A DNA stretch of 64,000 bases from Chryseobacterium sp. IHB B 17019 (lineage in GTDB: Bacteria; Bacteroidota; Bacteroidia; Flavobacteriales; Weeksellaceae), in the NCBI RefSeq assembly GCF_001456155.1, contig NZ_CP013293.1, positions 2,728,001 to 2,792,000 on the forward strand, in the 5' to 3' direction. The position numbers and the translations under genes are program-made. The notes under the pieces were generated by a model. The model ran no database searches. It had not been told where the DNA came from and saw only the letters and a list, made by a program, of their open reading frames with translations. This document shows positions 42,190-51,057 of the stretch, piece by piece; within the stretch, counting starts at the first letter, position 1, and each line of letters begins with the position of its first letter.

Positions 42190-45100
42190 TTAGAAATCTA
42201 ATTTAACATTGAATGAGTAAATACGTGTAGTTGGCATAACTCCTGACTGGAATCCCTGAATGTTTCCGGAAGATGTACCTGCTTCAGGATCTGCATCCGG
42301 AAGGTTTTTATGAATAATCCATAAGTTTTGGCCAAGCAAACTGAAAGTAGCTCCTTTAATAAAGGTATTTCTCAACAAGTCAGCTGGTAAACTATAGGAA
42401 ATTTTTGCTTCACGTAATTTCACATATGATGCATCATAAATAAATGCTTCCTGAGGCAAGCCTGCATCTGTTCCATAGGCTCCTCCTGCAAAAGATGCAT
42501 CAACTCTAACATCATTTGGAGTACCGTCCTCTTTAACACCTGGTAAAATTATACCTCCTCCGTTTGCAAGTGAGTTTCTGATAGGATTTCCTAAATCATT
42601 TAACCCAGCTGTGTATTCATACATACCAGTAAAACTTCCGTAAGATTGGTCAAGTGAATATACACTACCGCCTTTTTTCACATCAATCAAGAAACCTAGA
42701 GAGAAATTTTTATATTTGAAAGTATTATAAACACCTCCTATCCAGTCTGGCTGAATATTTCCTAAAACTTTATCTGACACTGTCAAATAATGTCCGTCTT
42801 CATCTACAACTTTATTTCCGTTTGCATCATAAACAAACCCAGTTCCCCTGAATGTTCCGTAAGCTTCCCCTACAGTAGCATTAAGAGTAGTTTCCTGGAA
42901 GCTTGCTAATTGTAAATTATCTCTTCCTTGTCTTAAAGCAATAACCATATTTCTGTTCTTAGCCCAGTTTAAGTTGATATCCCATTGGAAGTCTTTACTT
43001 TTTAATGGTACTAATCCTAAAGCTACTTCAATACCTTTATTTTCAGTTTCCCCTGCATTAATTAAAGAGAAACTATATGTTGAAGATGGTGATTGTGGAA
43101 CACTGAATAATAAATCTTGAGTATTTGTTTTATATAATGAAACATCTAAAGAGACTCTTCTCTTGAACATTGATGCTTCCAAACCAACTTCCCAGCTTTT
43201 TTGTCTTTCTGGCTTTAAAGCCTCAAAATCTACATATGTAGTGTTAATATCTGCCATAGGAAGCCCACTTACAGTTCCTCTATTAGCAAAGAATCCAGGT
43301 CTTCCGAAAGCCATATCGTTCCCCACTTCTGCATAGCTCAATCTTACTTTTCCAAAACTTAACCAATTAGTTTTAATAAACTCAGAGAAAATAAAACTTG
43401 AACCTAAGGAGAAATAGGTGTAATTTCTATTCGCTTTAGGTAAAGCAGAAGATGTATCATTACGGATGGTACCTTCTAAGAATAAAAATTTATCATAATC
43501 AAATGATGCCTGGGCATAAATACCTGCCTTTTGACCTTTAATATCAGTTTCTATCGGTGGAAAGTATGCTCTTGAATTTCCAATAGTATATAACCCTGGA
43601 ATGATCAATCCTCCTGTGGTAGAGTTTTCCATACTTCTTTGGTGCTGATCCATGAATTGTCCTCCCGCAACAAATAAAGCATTCATTTTGTCAGAAATAT
43701 TCCATGTATATCGCCCGATTAAATCATAAGTCTGTCTCATGATAGTATCATCAAACACCCAGTATCCAGAAGTTTCATCAGCTTGTGACAATCCGAACTC
43801 TTCAGCATGGCTACCTACTGCCTTTCTGATTTCCTGCTTACTATTTGTATAGTCAATGGTCGCTCTTCCTAAGATGTTGAATTTGCTGGTAACATCATAA
43901 GATAATTCTGCACCTGCTATTAACCTGGTTTTATCATCGGAAGAAAAATTCTCATATCTGTCCCAATATGGGTTATTCCAGAAAGCAGGAGACAAGTCTC
44001 CACCCAGAGCATTATTCATATTCCAGGTATAGTTTTGTCTTGTTCTAAAATAAGTATCTCTTAGCTGTAAGATGTCAACATTTAATGGATACCATTGTCT
44101 GAAACCAGTTAAAATATTATCTCCATACCCCACGGAGTTTCTTCCGATTGTAGTTTGATCATTGAATGTTAAAAATGTACGAGCTGTAAAATTATCTGCA
44201 AACTTTCTGCTGTAGCTACCGCTTAACATATTTTTATTCAATCTACTGTTAGGCATTATACCTGTCTCATAGTTATTGGTAACCGTTAAGTTATAGGTAT
44301 TTAGCTCATCTCCTCCATTTAAATTAAAACTATTAACAAATGAAAGTGATTTTTGGAAAAATTTGGTTGGGTTATTTTTAGGAGCTACCCACGGAGTTGC
44401 TTTACCATAATTTGGATCACCCGGTACAAATGCATCCCATTGATAAACCAACAAGTTAGGGTTAAAAGCAGGACCATAAGAAGCATCGTCTGCCGTTGAA
44501 GAAATAATATCATCGATACCATCTCCATTTACATCTCCGGTTAAAAAACTATCTTCTCCGCCATATCCTCCTCCGTATAGATTCTGATATTTAGGGAAGG
44601 TTTTTTTATCCATTTCTCCTACTGAAACAGTAGAACTTAATGAAAGCCCGAGAGTTTTACTTTTCTTACCTTTTTTAGTTGTAATAATTACCGCTCCATT
44701 TGCCGCCATACTTCCGTATAATGCAGTAGCTGCAGCACCTTTAAGTACGTTTATTGACTCAATGTTGTTCGGGTCAATATCTGCTGTAGCGTTACCAAAG
44801 TCAAATCCGTCACGACCTCTCGAGGCGTCACCCGAGTTTAGGTTTCCACTTATAATTGGTACACCATCAAGTACTATTAATGCCTGGTTGTCACCGGTAA
44901 TACTCTTTGTTCCTCTTAAAACAATATTACTGGATCCACCGAAGTTCCCGTTATTCTTAATTTCCATACCGGCAACTTTACCCGAAAGGTTATTAACAAA
45001 GTTATTTGTAGGAACTGAGTTTATTTTTTCGGCATCTAAAGTTTGTGATGAATAACCTAGAGATTTTTTTTCTCTCTTAATACCTAGTGCTGTTACTACA

Positions 45101-45210
45101 ACACCTTCAATATCTTGTGTTTTGATGGTATCCTTTGTCTGTTGTGCATTAGCAACAGCTAGGGATGAGGATAGTACCAAGGTAAGTACACCCGCTGTTA
45201 ATTTCTTCAT
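42190..45210 (-). CDS. SusC/RagA-family TonB-linked outer membrane transporter (pair 1)
   Basis: A 1006-residue TonB-dependent transporter. After the signal peptide the mature protein starts almost at once with DIEGVVVTALGIKREKK, the SusC TonB-box/plug start; the carboxypeptidase-regulatory domain that precedes the plug in many SusC proteins is missing. The plug (about 45-185) has LSGKVAGMEIKNNG and VLKGAAATALYG. A calcium-loop-like DVNGDGIDD occurs at 226-234. The barrel ends in TRIYSFNVKLDF. It pairs with the following SusD-like protein to import an oligomeric nutrient (glycan or peptide) across the outer membrane. Confidence 0.93.
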   Translation of the reverse strand: MKKLTAGVLTLVLSSSLAVANAQQTKDTIKTQDIEGVVVTALGIKREKKSLGYSSQTLDAEKINSVPTNNFVNNLSGKVAGMEIKNNGNFGGSSNIVLRGTKSITGDNQALIVLDGVPIISGNLNSGDASRGRDGFDFGNATADIDPNNIESINVLKGAAATALYGSMAANGAVIITTKKGKKSKTLGLSLSSTVSVGEMDKKTFPKYQNLYGGGYGGEDSFLTGDVNGDGIDDIISSTADDASYGPAFNPNLLVYQWDAFVPGDPNYGKATPWVAPKNNPTKFFQKSLSFVNSFNLNGGDELNTYNLTVTNNYETGIMPNSRLNKNMLSGSYSRKFADNFTARTFLTFNDQTTIGRNSVGYGDNILTGFRQWYPLNVDILQLRDTYFRTRQNYTWNMNNALGGDLSPAFWNNPYWDRYENFSSDDKTRLIAGAELSYDVTSKFNILGRATIDYTNSKQEIRKAVGSHAEEFGLSQADETSGYWVFDDTIMRQTYDLIGRYTWNISDKMNALFVAGGQFMDQHQRSMENSTTGGLIIPGLYTIGNSRAYFPPIETDIKGQKAGIYAQASFDYDKFLFLEGTIRNDTSSALPKANRNYTYFSLGSSFIFSEFIKTNWLSFGKVRLSYAEVGNDMAFGRPGFFANRGTVSGLPMADINTTYVDFEALKPERQKSWEVGLEASMFKRRVSLDVSLYKTNTQDLLFSVPQSPSSTYSFSLINAGETENKGIEVALGLVPLKSKDFQWDINLNWAKNRNMVIALRQGRDNLQLASFQETTLNATVGEAYGTFRGTGFVYDANGNKVVDEDGHYLTVSDKVLGNIQPDWIGGVYNTFKYKNFSLGFLIDVKKGGSVYSLDQSYGSFTGMYEYTAGLNDLGNPIRNSLANGGGIILPGVKEDGTPNDVRVDASFAGGAYGTDAGLPQEAFIYDASYVKLREAKISYSLPADLLRNTFIKGATFSLLGQNLWIIHKNLPDADPEAGTSSGNIQGFQSGVMPTTRIYSFNVKLDF

Positions 45211-45233
45211 ATCAAATTAAATTTTGCTTAACA

Positions 45234-45263
45234 CAAAGTTGTAAAACTTTCTTAAAATGACAA
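45234..45263 (-). promoter_or_regulatory. Promoter of SusC pair 1
   Basis: On the minus strand TTG (45263-45261), 19 bases, then CAACTTTG (45241-45234). The -33 and spacing are ideal but the -7 box starts with C instead of T, as it does in pair 2. Confidence 0.55.
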
Positions 45264-45550
45264 AAGAAAAAGTGATAAATTTAACAATTATTCAAAAAAG
45301 TAAGTTAAAAGATATAGATTATTTAATTTAATTTGTTAAAAATACAAGTTTTAACAAATTAAATTAACCTAACTAAACTTAATTTTAAATTAAATCAAAT
45401 TTTTAACAATTGATATTATCTATACTAATAATGTAAAGAACTAATACTAATTTCATTACTATCAATTGAAAATCAAATATTTAAACAGGAATTATTTTAT
45501 AAACATCTATTTTACCCGCTATGTATAACATAGTTAATTTTTTCAGTCAA

Positions 45551-45578
45551 ATAAAAAAACCGCCCTATTAAGGCGGTT
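45551..45578 (-). terminator. Terminator of the second SusC-SusD pair
   Basis: AACCGCC and GGCGGTT pair around CTATTA; the minus strand continues with a run of T. It follows the second susD-like gene by 29 bases. Confidence 0.88.
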
Positions 45579-45606
45579 TTACTTATATAAATTGTTTTGT
45601 TCTCAA

Positions 45607-47259
45607 TTAGTTTTGATTCCAGAAAGGAGTGAATTGATTTTTCACAAATACCTGTGCACTTGAAATGTTTGGAACATTGGCTGAATTTGCCACATACTCA
45701 GAGTTTGGATATACCAATCTGTAAGGCTTATTAGGAAATTGAGCAATGGTAGCCATTGGAGTGAATGGATAACCTGTTCTGTTATACTCAATGAACATTT
45801 CAGTTGGATTAATGTTAGTCAATGCAATCCATTTTTGAGTCATAATTGCCTCAAGTTTTTGATTATCAGTTCCTGTCCAGCCTAATCCTGGTCTTGTAGC
45901 AATACCATTGATATAGTTTGTCCAAGCGGCATTAGTTGTGTTTGTACCCAGCCATGTTGCATTAGCAAGAATAGCAGCATCAAATTTAGTTGCTGGAGAA
46001 AAACTAAAGATTGAAGGCCATCTAAGCGCTGCTTCAGCTTGAAGTAAATTACTTTCAGCTTTAGAGAAAAGAACACCACCTCTTAAGTTATTCTGAGCAA
46101 TTACATCTAACCAGGTAGCAATAGCAGCCCCACCTGAAAAATTACCAGTACCTAATTTTGAAGTATTAACATTATTTACCGGTACTCCTGGCTGACCAGG
46201 TACATTTCCTTGTCTTACACCTTTTAATCCAGTAAAATTGTTACCATTTGAATCTACCGAATTTACTGCTGTAAATAGTCTTGTTCTCCTAGGATCTTTA
46301 AGACCTGTAAATTTGCTATAGTTACCATCATTTAAGATAACATTTCCTTCAAGCGAATTAGCCATATGCTCAGAAACAACTACTACAGCATAGTTTGACA
46401 CTTGTTGTCCTGAAGCATTTCTAGCCCAGTTTAAAATGAATGGATTCATCTTATCATCACTACCTGACGAATACCCCGGGTTGACTGTTACCTCTTCATC
46501 TATAAATGTTGCACCTGATAAAGTTTGTAATTTTGCGTCTCTATATGTCGCTAAATCACCTGTTACTTTAGACATTCTAAGTAACATTCTAAGTTTAATG
46601 GTATTAGAAAGGGCTTTCCATTTATCCATATCTCCACCAAAAACAATATCAGAAACAGGTTCTAAAACATGTATATCCGGCGATGTATTAGCTGCATTAA
46701 TTAAAGCATTAGCTTCTTCCAATTTAGATATTAAATTTTTATAAATATCTGCATCATTATCATATTTAGGTGTAGTATTCTGCTGTCCCATGAAAGCCTC
46801 GCTATAAGGAGCATCTCCATATAAGTCAACGATATACTGCATATAATATGCCTTCATAATCTTAGCAATAGCAATATAGTAATCTTGCTCATGATTGTTA
46901 TTGGTAAATTTCTCCATTTGGTCGAAATTGGCAACCCTTGGATATAAGCCTTCCCAAATTCCTCTATAGAAAGTATTATCTACACTGGATAAACTAAATT
47001 CTCTAGAATAAGGTCCCGCAATTGTATATGAATTTCCTGCCCAACTGTTCATCATAAGATTACCAAACTGCATCATAGTTCCCGCCTGTGTTCTGTAAGC
47101 ACTAGTGATAGCACCAGGAAGTATAAGTTCAGGAGTAATATTTTCTGCCTGTATTGCATTCGGATTATCATTTACATCCAAAAATTCATTACTACAAGAG
47201 GTAGCACTAAAGCTTAAAGCGGCAGCTAGAATTGTTACTAAAAATTTATTATTTTTCAT
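45607..47259 (-). CDS. SusD/RagB-family nutrient-binding lipoprotein (pair 2)
   Basis: A 550-residue surface lipoprotein. Cys22 in ATSCSNEFLDVNDNPN is the lipid site, and the sequence after it is the typical SusD-like_2 N-terminus (FLDVNDNPN). The YMQYIVDLYGDAPYSEA block and NLLQAEAALRW match the SusD fold. It lies only 8 bases after the SusC-type gene and forms its lid. It differs clearly from the pair 1 lipoprotein in length and sequence, so the pairs are not a recent duplication. Substrate unknown. Confidence 0.9.
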   Translation of the reverse strand: MKNNKFLVTILAAALSFSATSCSNEFLDVNDNPNAIQAENITPELILPGAITSAYRTQAGTMMQFGNLMMNSWAGNSYTIAGPYSREFSLSSVDNTFYRGIWEGLYPRVANFDQMEKFTNNNHEQDYYIAIAKIMKAYYMQYIVDLYGDAPYSEAFMGQQNTTPKYDNDADIYKNLISKLEEANALINAANTSPDIHVLEPVSDIVFGGDMDKWKALSNTIKLRMLLRMSKVTGDLATYRDAKLQTLSGATFIDEEVTVNPGYSSGSDDKMNPFILNWARNASGQQVSNYAVVVVSEHMANSLEGNVILNDGNYSKFTGLKDPRRTRLFTAVNSVDSNGNNFTGLKGVRQGNVPGQPGVPVNNVNTSKLGTGNFSGGAAIATWLDVIAQNNLRGGVLFSKAESNLLQAEAALRWPSIFSFSPATKFDAAILANATWLGTNTTNAAWTNYINGIATRPGLGWTGTDNQKLEAIMTQKWIALTNINPTEMFIEYNRTGYPFTPMATIAQFPNKPYRLVYPNSEYVANSANVPNISSAQVFVKNQFTPFWNQN

Positions 47260-47267
47260 TTTGTTAA

Positions 47268-50267
47268 TTAAAAAGTTACATTAAGGTTAAAACCAAAAGT
47301 TCTCATACTAGGATATTGTCCTGTAACAGCAACACCTCCTGCATTACCATTAGTATTTGCTGTTTCAGGATCATTAAAGTTTCTGTTATCTTTAGCATAA
47401 ATGAAGAATGGATTTCTTGCATACACACCTATTGCTAATGAATTTACAAAAGTGTTTCTTAGGATTGATTTCGGTAAATCATAAGTCAAAGCAATTTCTC
47501 TCACTTTTAATGCAGTACCATCTACAACAAACTCTTCACCCACAGATGAATAAGCCGCAGTTGTGAAATAATTCATTACTCCAAAATAACTTGGATCATT
47601 ACCTACCGGCGTAGTATTAGGAACATATTGTCCATTTACTAATTGTACCGAATTAGGAATTACATATCCTTGAGATCTGTCAAAATCAGCTGTTTTCTCA
47701 GATGCTCCGGTAGATCCTAAACTTGCTTTTGCTATGGACACAAAACTGTTCCCTGTTCTATAATCTGCAGTTGCGCTTAGAGTAAGTCCTTTAAATTTAA
47801 ATGAAGTACTAAATCCTAAAATATAATCAGGATTTACTTTTCCAAGAACTTCAAAGGTTGTCGTAGCCAAAGGATTACCATTTGCATTTACAATAATATT
47901 TCCATTTGGATCTCTTTGATATTTTGTTCCTTTAATAACAGGGAAGTTTTCACCTTTTACAGCAAATATACCAACATTGGTAGCAGGAGAGCTATATAAA
48001 GCTACTTCGTCAGCACCCTCTGCCAAAGATAAAATTTCCGTATCATAAGTTGAATAAGATCCTCTTAGTTTCCATTCAAAATCCTTAGTTTTAATAGGTG
48101 TTAATCCTAAATCTAATTCATACCCCTGGTTTCTACTGTTTCCAATATTATCCTGGAAATTAGTTATCCCAGAAGCAGAAGAAGTAGAAATTGTTGTGAT
48201 AAAGTTTTTATTATCATTTCTAAATATTGAAGCATCTAAAGTAATTCTGTCTTTAAGGAAACCTAATTGTAATGAAGCTTCTTTTGAGTAATAGAATTCC
48301 GGCTCAATGTCTTGTGCATATACAGTAGTTGTAGGCAAATAAGATGAAAGTGATCCAAACGGATATCCTACAGGAAACGCACCGACTCTGTCTAATCCGT
48401 ATAGATTAATCGTAGAACTGTTTCCTACTCTACTGTAATTCAAGCTTACTTTTGCATAATTTAGTATATCTCCTTTAATGCTTGCAAATGCTTTTGTTGG
48501 AATAAATGAAGCTCCGAAAGAATAATATGGATACCCCTTGTTGCTAAATGGCAACTGAACACCTTGTATAGTTACCGGGTTCACACTTGTAAGTGAACTT
48601 TTCTCATATCTAAAGGTTCCGTTAAAATATAAAAAGTCTTTATACCCTAAATCTAAATTGGCAAACCATGCAAAAGATCTTTGTCTTGTATTATTGTTAT
48701 TAAGACTATAAAATTGATCAGGTTGTAATACATTATTGATATGATACCATCCTGGAATTTTAAGATTCTCACCACCAACCTGCACAGTGGAAGAAGATGC
48801 ATCCTGAATGTTATGACCTACGTTAAACCTAAAGCTTAAGTCATCCGTTAAGTTATAATCAAAGTTTGCCATTAAATCTCCATAGTACCTGAAGCTAGTA
48901 CCTACAGTTTTATAATAGTTCGATACAATCGGGTCAAGACCATAATCTGTTGGATGTGTACCATCAATCGGTGTATCGGTATCTTTATATTCTCTATCAA
49001 AAGCAAAAGCATTCACATGACTTTCTTCTACGGTAGATCCGGAAACTATAGTTCCTGCATAAGTAAATGAAATATGATCATTTAGCTTATATTCCAAATT
49101 AATTAATCCCGTAAATGTTCTGTCTTTAACATCTGTTCTATCGTTATCAATAGTCCAGTAAGGGTTAACAGTATAAATACTATAACTGGCATCCGGAAGA
49201 GAATGTCTGAATTGTCTTACATCAACGTTCGTAGGAGTTTGAAGTAACTGACCATACAAACTAGAATTAGTAGTTGATGTTCTTCTGTCTAAATAATTTA
49301 CGTTTCCATCAATTCTAAACTTACCTAATTGCTTTCCGGCTTTTAAGATAAAGTTATTTCTTTTCAAATAATCCTTATCAACTACAAAGTCATTTTCTGC
49401 TCTGTTTACAGATAAGAAAACGTAAGAATCAGATCCACCTGCTGTTACAGATAATCCATTTTGAATTAAAACTCCAGTTTTAAAGAAATTTGACATTCCA
49501 TCTTTCTTATAATCAAAAGTCTCTTTCAACCAAGTATTGTCTGCCTGCGGCATACCTACTAATAATGATTGTCCACCTAAAACAGATGAATAAGCAGGGC
49601 CCCAGTTTGTATTTTCATACGGAGTCCAGTTTGCACCACCGTAATCAGTAGTATCAAAAGTATCACCAGGATAACCCTGTCCATAAAGTTTTTGTCTGAT
49701 TGGCAGTTTAAAAACACTTGAAAAGTCAATTGAACTTGTAAGATTAAACTGTAATTTTTCTGATTTTGTTCCTCTTTTTGTTGTAACTACAATAACACCA
49801 TTACTTCCTCTTTCACCATATAAAGCAGCACCTTGCATACCTTTGATAATATTCATATTATCAATAATTTCCGGTGGTATGTTTTGTAAAATATCTAATG
49901 AAGATATTACTCCATCAATAACAACCAATGCCTGGTTATTTCCTGAGATAGATCTTGGTCCTCTTAATACAACTCTTGTTGATGAGTTTACAGAATTATT
50001 TGTTGTATTAATCTGCAAACCGGAAACTTTACCCGTTAAGGCTTGAACTGCGTTAGGGTTATTAGCTTGAGTAATTTCAGCATTATTTACTACTTGGTTG
50101 GTAGAAGTTACAGCATCTTGTCTTTTCTTTAAACCTAAAGCTCCTGTAACAACCACCTCACGAATATCAGTAGTTTTCAAGCTGTCATTAGGTGTTTGCT
50201 GTGCGCTTAACATCACGAATGAGGATGTTAAAACTACAGCTAAAACACTTGTAGTTAATTTCTTCAT
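47268..50267 (-). CDS. SusC/RagA-family TonB-linked outer membrane transporter (pair 2)
   Basis: A 999-residue TonB-dependent transporter with signal peptide, immediate start of the TonB-box region (TDIREVVVTGALGLKKR), and no N-terminal carboxypeptidase-regulatory domain. The plug has LTGKVSGLQINTTNNS and IIKGMQGAALYGERGSNGVIVVTTK, and the barrel ends in MRTFGFNLNVTF. It shares architecture with pair 1 but the plug and barrel differ, so the imported substrates probably differ. It is divergent from rnhB. Confidence 0.93.
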   Translation of the reverse strand: MKKLTTSVLAVVLTSSFVMLSAQQTPNDSLKTTDIREVVVTGALGLKKRQDAVTSTNQVVNNAEITQANNPNAVQALTGKVSGLQINTTNNSVNSSTRVVLRGPRSISGNNQALVVIDGVISSLDILQNIPPEIIDNMNIIKGMQGAALYGERGSNGVIVVTTKRGTKSEKLQFNLTSSIDFSSVFKLPIRQKLYGQGYPGDTFDTTDYGGANWTPYENTNWGPAYSSVLGGQSLLVGMPQADNTWLKETFDYKKDGMSNFFKTGVLIQNGLSVTAGGSDSYVFLSVNRAENDFVVDKDYLKRNNFILKAGKQLGKFRIDGNVNYLDRRTSTTNSSLYGQLLQTPTNVDVRQFRHSLPDASYSIYTVNPYWTIDNDRTDVKDRTFTGLINLEYKLNDHISFTYAGTIVSGSTVEESHVNAFAFDREYKDTDTPIDGTHPTDYGLDPIVSNYYKTVGTSFRYYGDLMANFDYNLTDDLSFRFNVGHNIQDASSSTVQVGGENLKIPGWYHINNVLQPDQFYSLNNNNTRQRSFAWFANLDLGYKDFLYFNGTFRYEKSSLTSVNPVTIQGVQLPFSNKGYPYYSFGASFIPTKAFASIKGDILNYAKVSLNYSRVGNSSTINLYGLDRVGAFPVGYPFGSLSSYLPTTTVYAQDIEPEFYYSKEASLQLGFLKDRITLDASIFRNDNKNFITTISTSSASGITNFQDNIGNSRNQGYELDLGLTPIKTKDFEWKLRGSYSTYDTEILSLAEGADEVALYSSPATNVGIFAVKGENFPVIKGTKYQRDPNGNIIVNANGNPLATTTFEVLGKVNPDYILGFSTSFKFKGLTLSATADYRTGNSFVSIAKASLGSTGASEKTADFDRSQGYVIPNSVQLVNGQYVPNTTPVGNDPSYFGVMNYFTTAAYSSVGEEFVVDGTALKVREIALTYDLPKSILRNTFVNSLAIGVYARNPFFIYAKDNRNFNDPETANTNGNAGGVAVTGQYPSMRTFGFNLNVTF

Positions 50268-50289
50268 ATTTAAATTGATTATTTTAGTG

Positions 50290-50320
50290 CAAATATGTAA
50301 AACTTTACCAAAGCAGCCAA
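50290..50320 (-). promoter_or_regulatory. Promoter of SusC pair 2
   Basis: On the minus strand TTG (50320-50318), 20 bases, then CATATTTG (50297-50290), again with C at the first base of the -7 box. Confidence 0.55.
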
Positions 50321-50339
50321 ATGTTTTGTTAAAAATATT

Positions 50340-50347
50340 TAAATTTG
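50340..50347 (+). promoter_or_regulatory. -7 element of rnhB
   Basis: TAAATTTG on the plus strand, 33 bases before the rnhB ATG at 50380, matches TAnnTTTG. It lies in the same spacer as the divergent SusC promoter. Confidence 0.5.
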
Positions 50348-50379
50348 CATGGTTTTTGGTAAGTAACAGTAATATAATT

Positions 50380-50964
50380 ATGGATTTAATAAAAAAATGG
50401 TCGGTTTTTTACGTTGAAGCAGGGTGTGATGAGGTCGGAAGAGGCTGTTTAAGTGGTCCCGTGGTAGCAGCTGCTGTAATTTTGGATGAAAATTTTAACC
50501 AAAACCTTGTTAATGACTCAAAAAAATTAACTTTCAAGACAAGAATGGATCTTGATAGCTATATAAAAGATAACGTTAAAGATTATGCCATTGCCGAATT
50601 GCCCGCGGAGTTTATAGACCAGCATAATATCCTTAATGCAAGTATCCATGCCATGCATCGGGCTCTTGATAAATTAACATTGCGCCCTGAACTTATTTTG
50701 GTAGACGGAAACAGGTTCCATCCTTATAATTATATACCTCATCAGTGCATAATTCAGGGAGATGCAAAGGTTTTATCAATTGCTGCTGCTTCTATTTTAG
50801 CAAAAAATTACAGAGATAAATTAATGATTAATCTTCATGATGAACATCCGGAATACGGCTGGGATACCAATTTCGGGTACGCTACTAAAAAGCATCAGGA
50901 TGCACTTATAAAATTTGGGCCTACAAAATACCACAGACAGTCTTTCAGGCTGAAATACGATTAA
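50380..50964 (+). CDS. rnhB: Ribonuclease HII
   Basis: A 194-residue enzyme that cuts the RNA strand of RNA-DNA hybrids and removes misincorporated ribonucleotides. The GCDEVGRG motif carries the first two acidic catalytic residues (D17, E18), and the ILVDGNRF strand another. The basic LAKNYRDKLM and GYATKKHQDAL stretches are conserved. I chose the ATG at 50380, which begins two helices before the GCDEVGRG motif as in the family; the open frame continues upstream to 50098 but that part is antisense to the SusC gene. Confidence 0.95.
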   Translation: MDLIKKWSVFYVEAGCDEVGRGCLSGPVVAAAVILDENFNQNLVNDSKKLTFKTRMDLDSYIKDNVKDYAIAELPAEFIDQHNILNASIHAMHRALDKLTLRPELILVDGNRFHPYNYIPHQCIIQGDAKVLSIAAASILAKNYRDKLMINLHDEHPEYGWDTNFGYATKKHQDALIKFGPTKYHRQSFRLKYD

Positions 50965-51010
50965 ATATATTCCTATAAATTTTATATTTTAACGAAAATT
51001 AAGAAATAAA

Positions 51011-51043
51011 AAAAGAGAAGCATATTTTACTTCTCTTTTTTTT
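51011..51043. terminator. Bidirectional terminator between rnhB and yidC
   Basis: AAAAGAGAAG and CTTCTCTTTT form a 10-base-pair stem followed by T (plus strand) or by A/T runs on the other side. It serves both convergent genes. Confidence 0.85.
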
Positions 51044-51057
51044 ATTTTCATTTGGAA

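Larger units (their letters stand above)
45211..45606. other. Spacer between the two SusC-SusD pairs
   Basis: 396 very AT-rich bases with no reading frame. It holds the promoter of pair 1 (45234-45263) and the terminator of pair 2 (45559-45578). Between them is low-complexity TTAATTTAATTTG-rich sequence with short inverted runs (AATTAAATTAA-type), without an obvious regulatory site. Confidence 0.6.

Noticed and set aside
50098-50379. Longer rnhB reading frame from 50098
   Set aside because: The added part is antisense to the SusC gene of pair 2 and has no RNase HII similarity.
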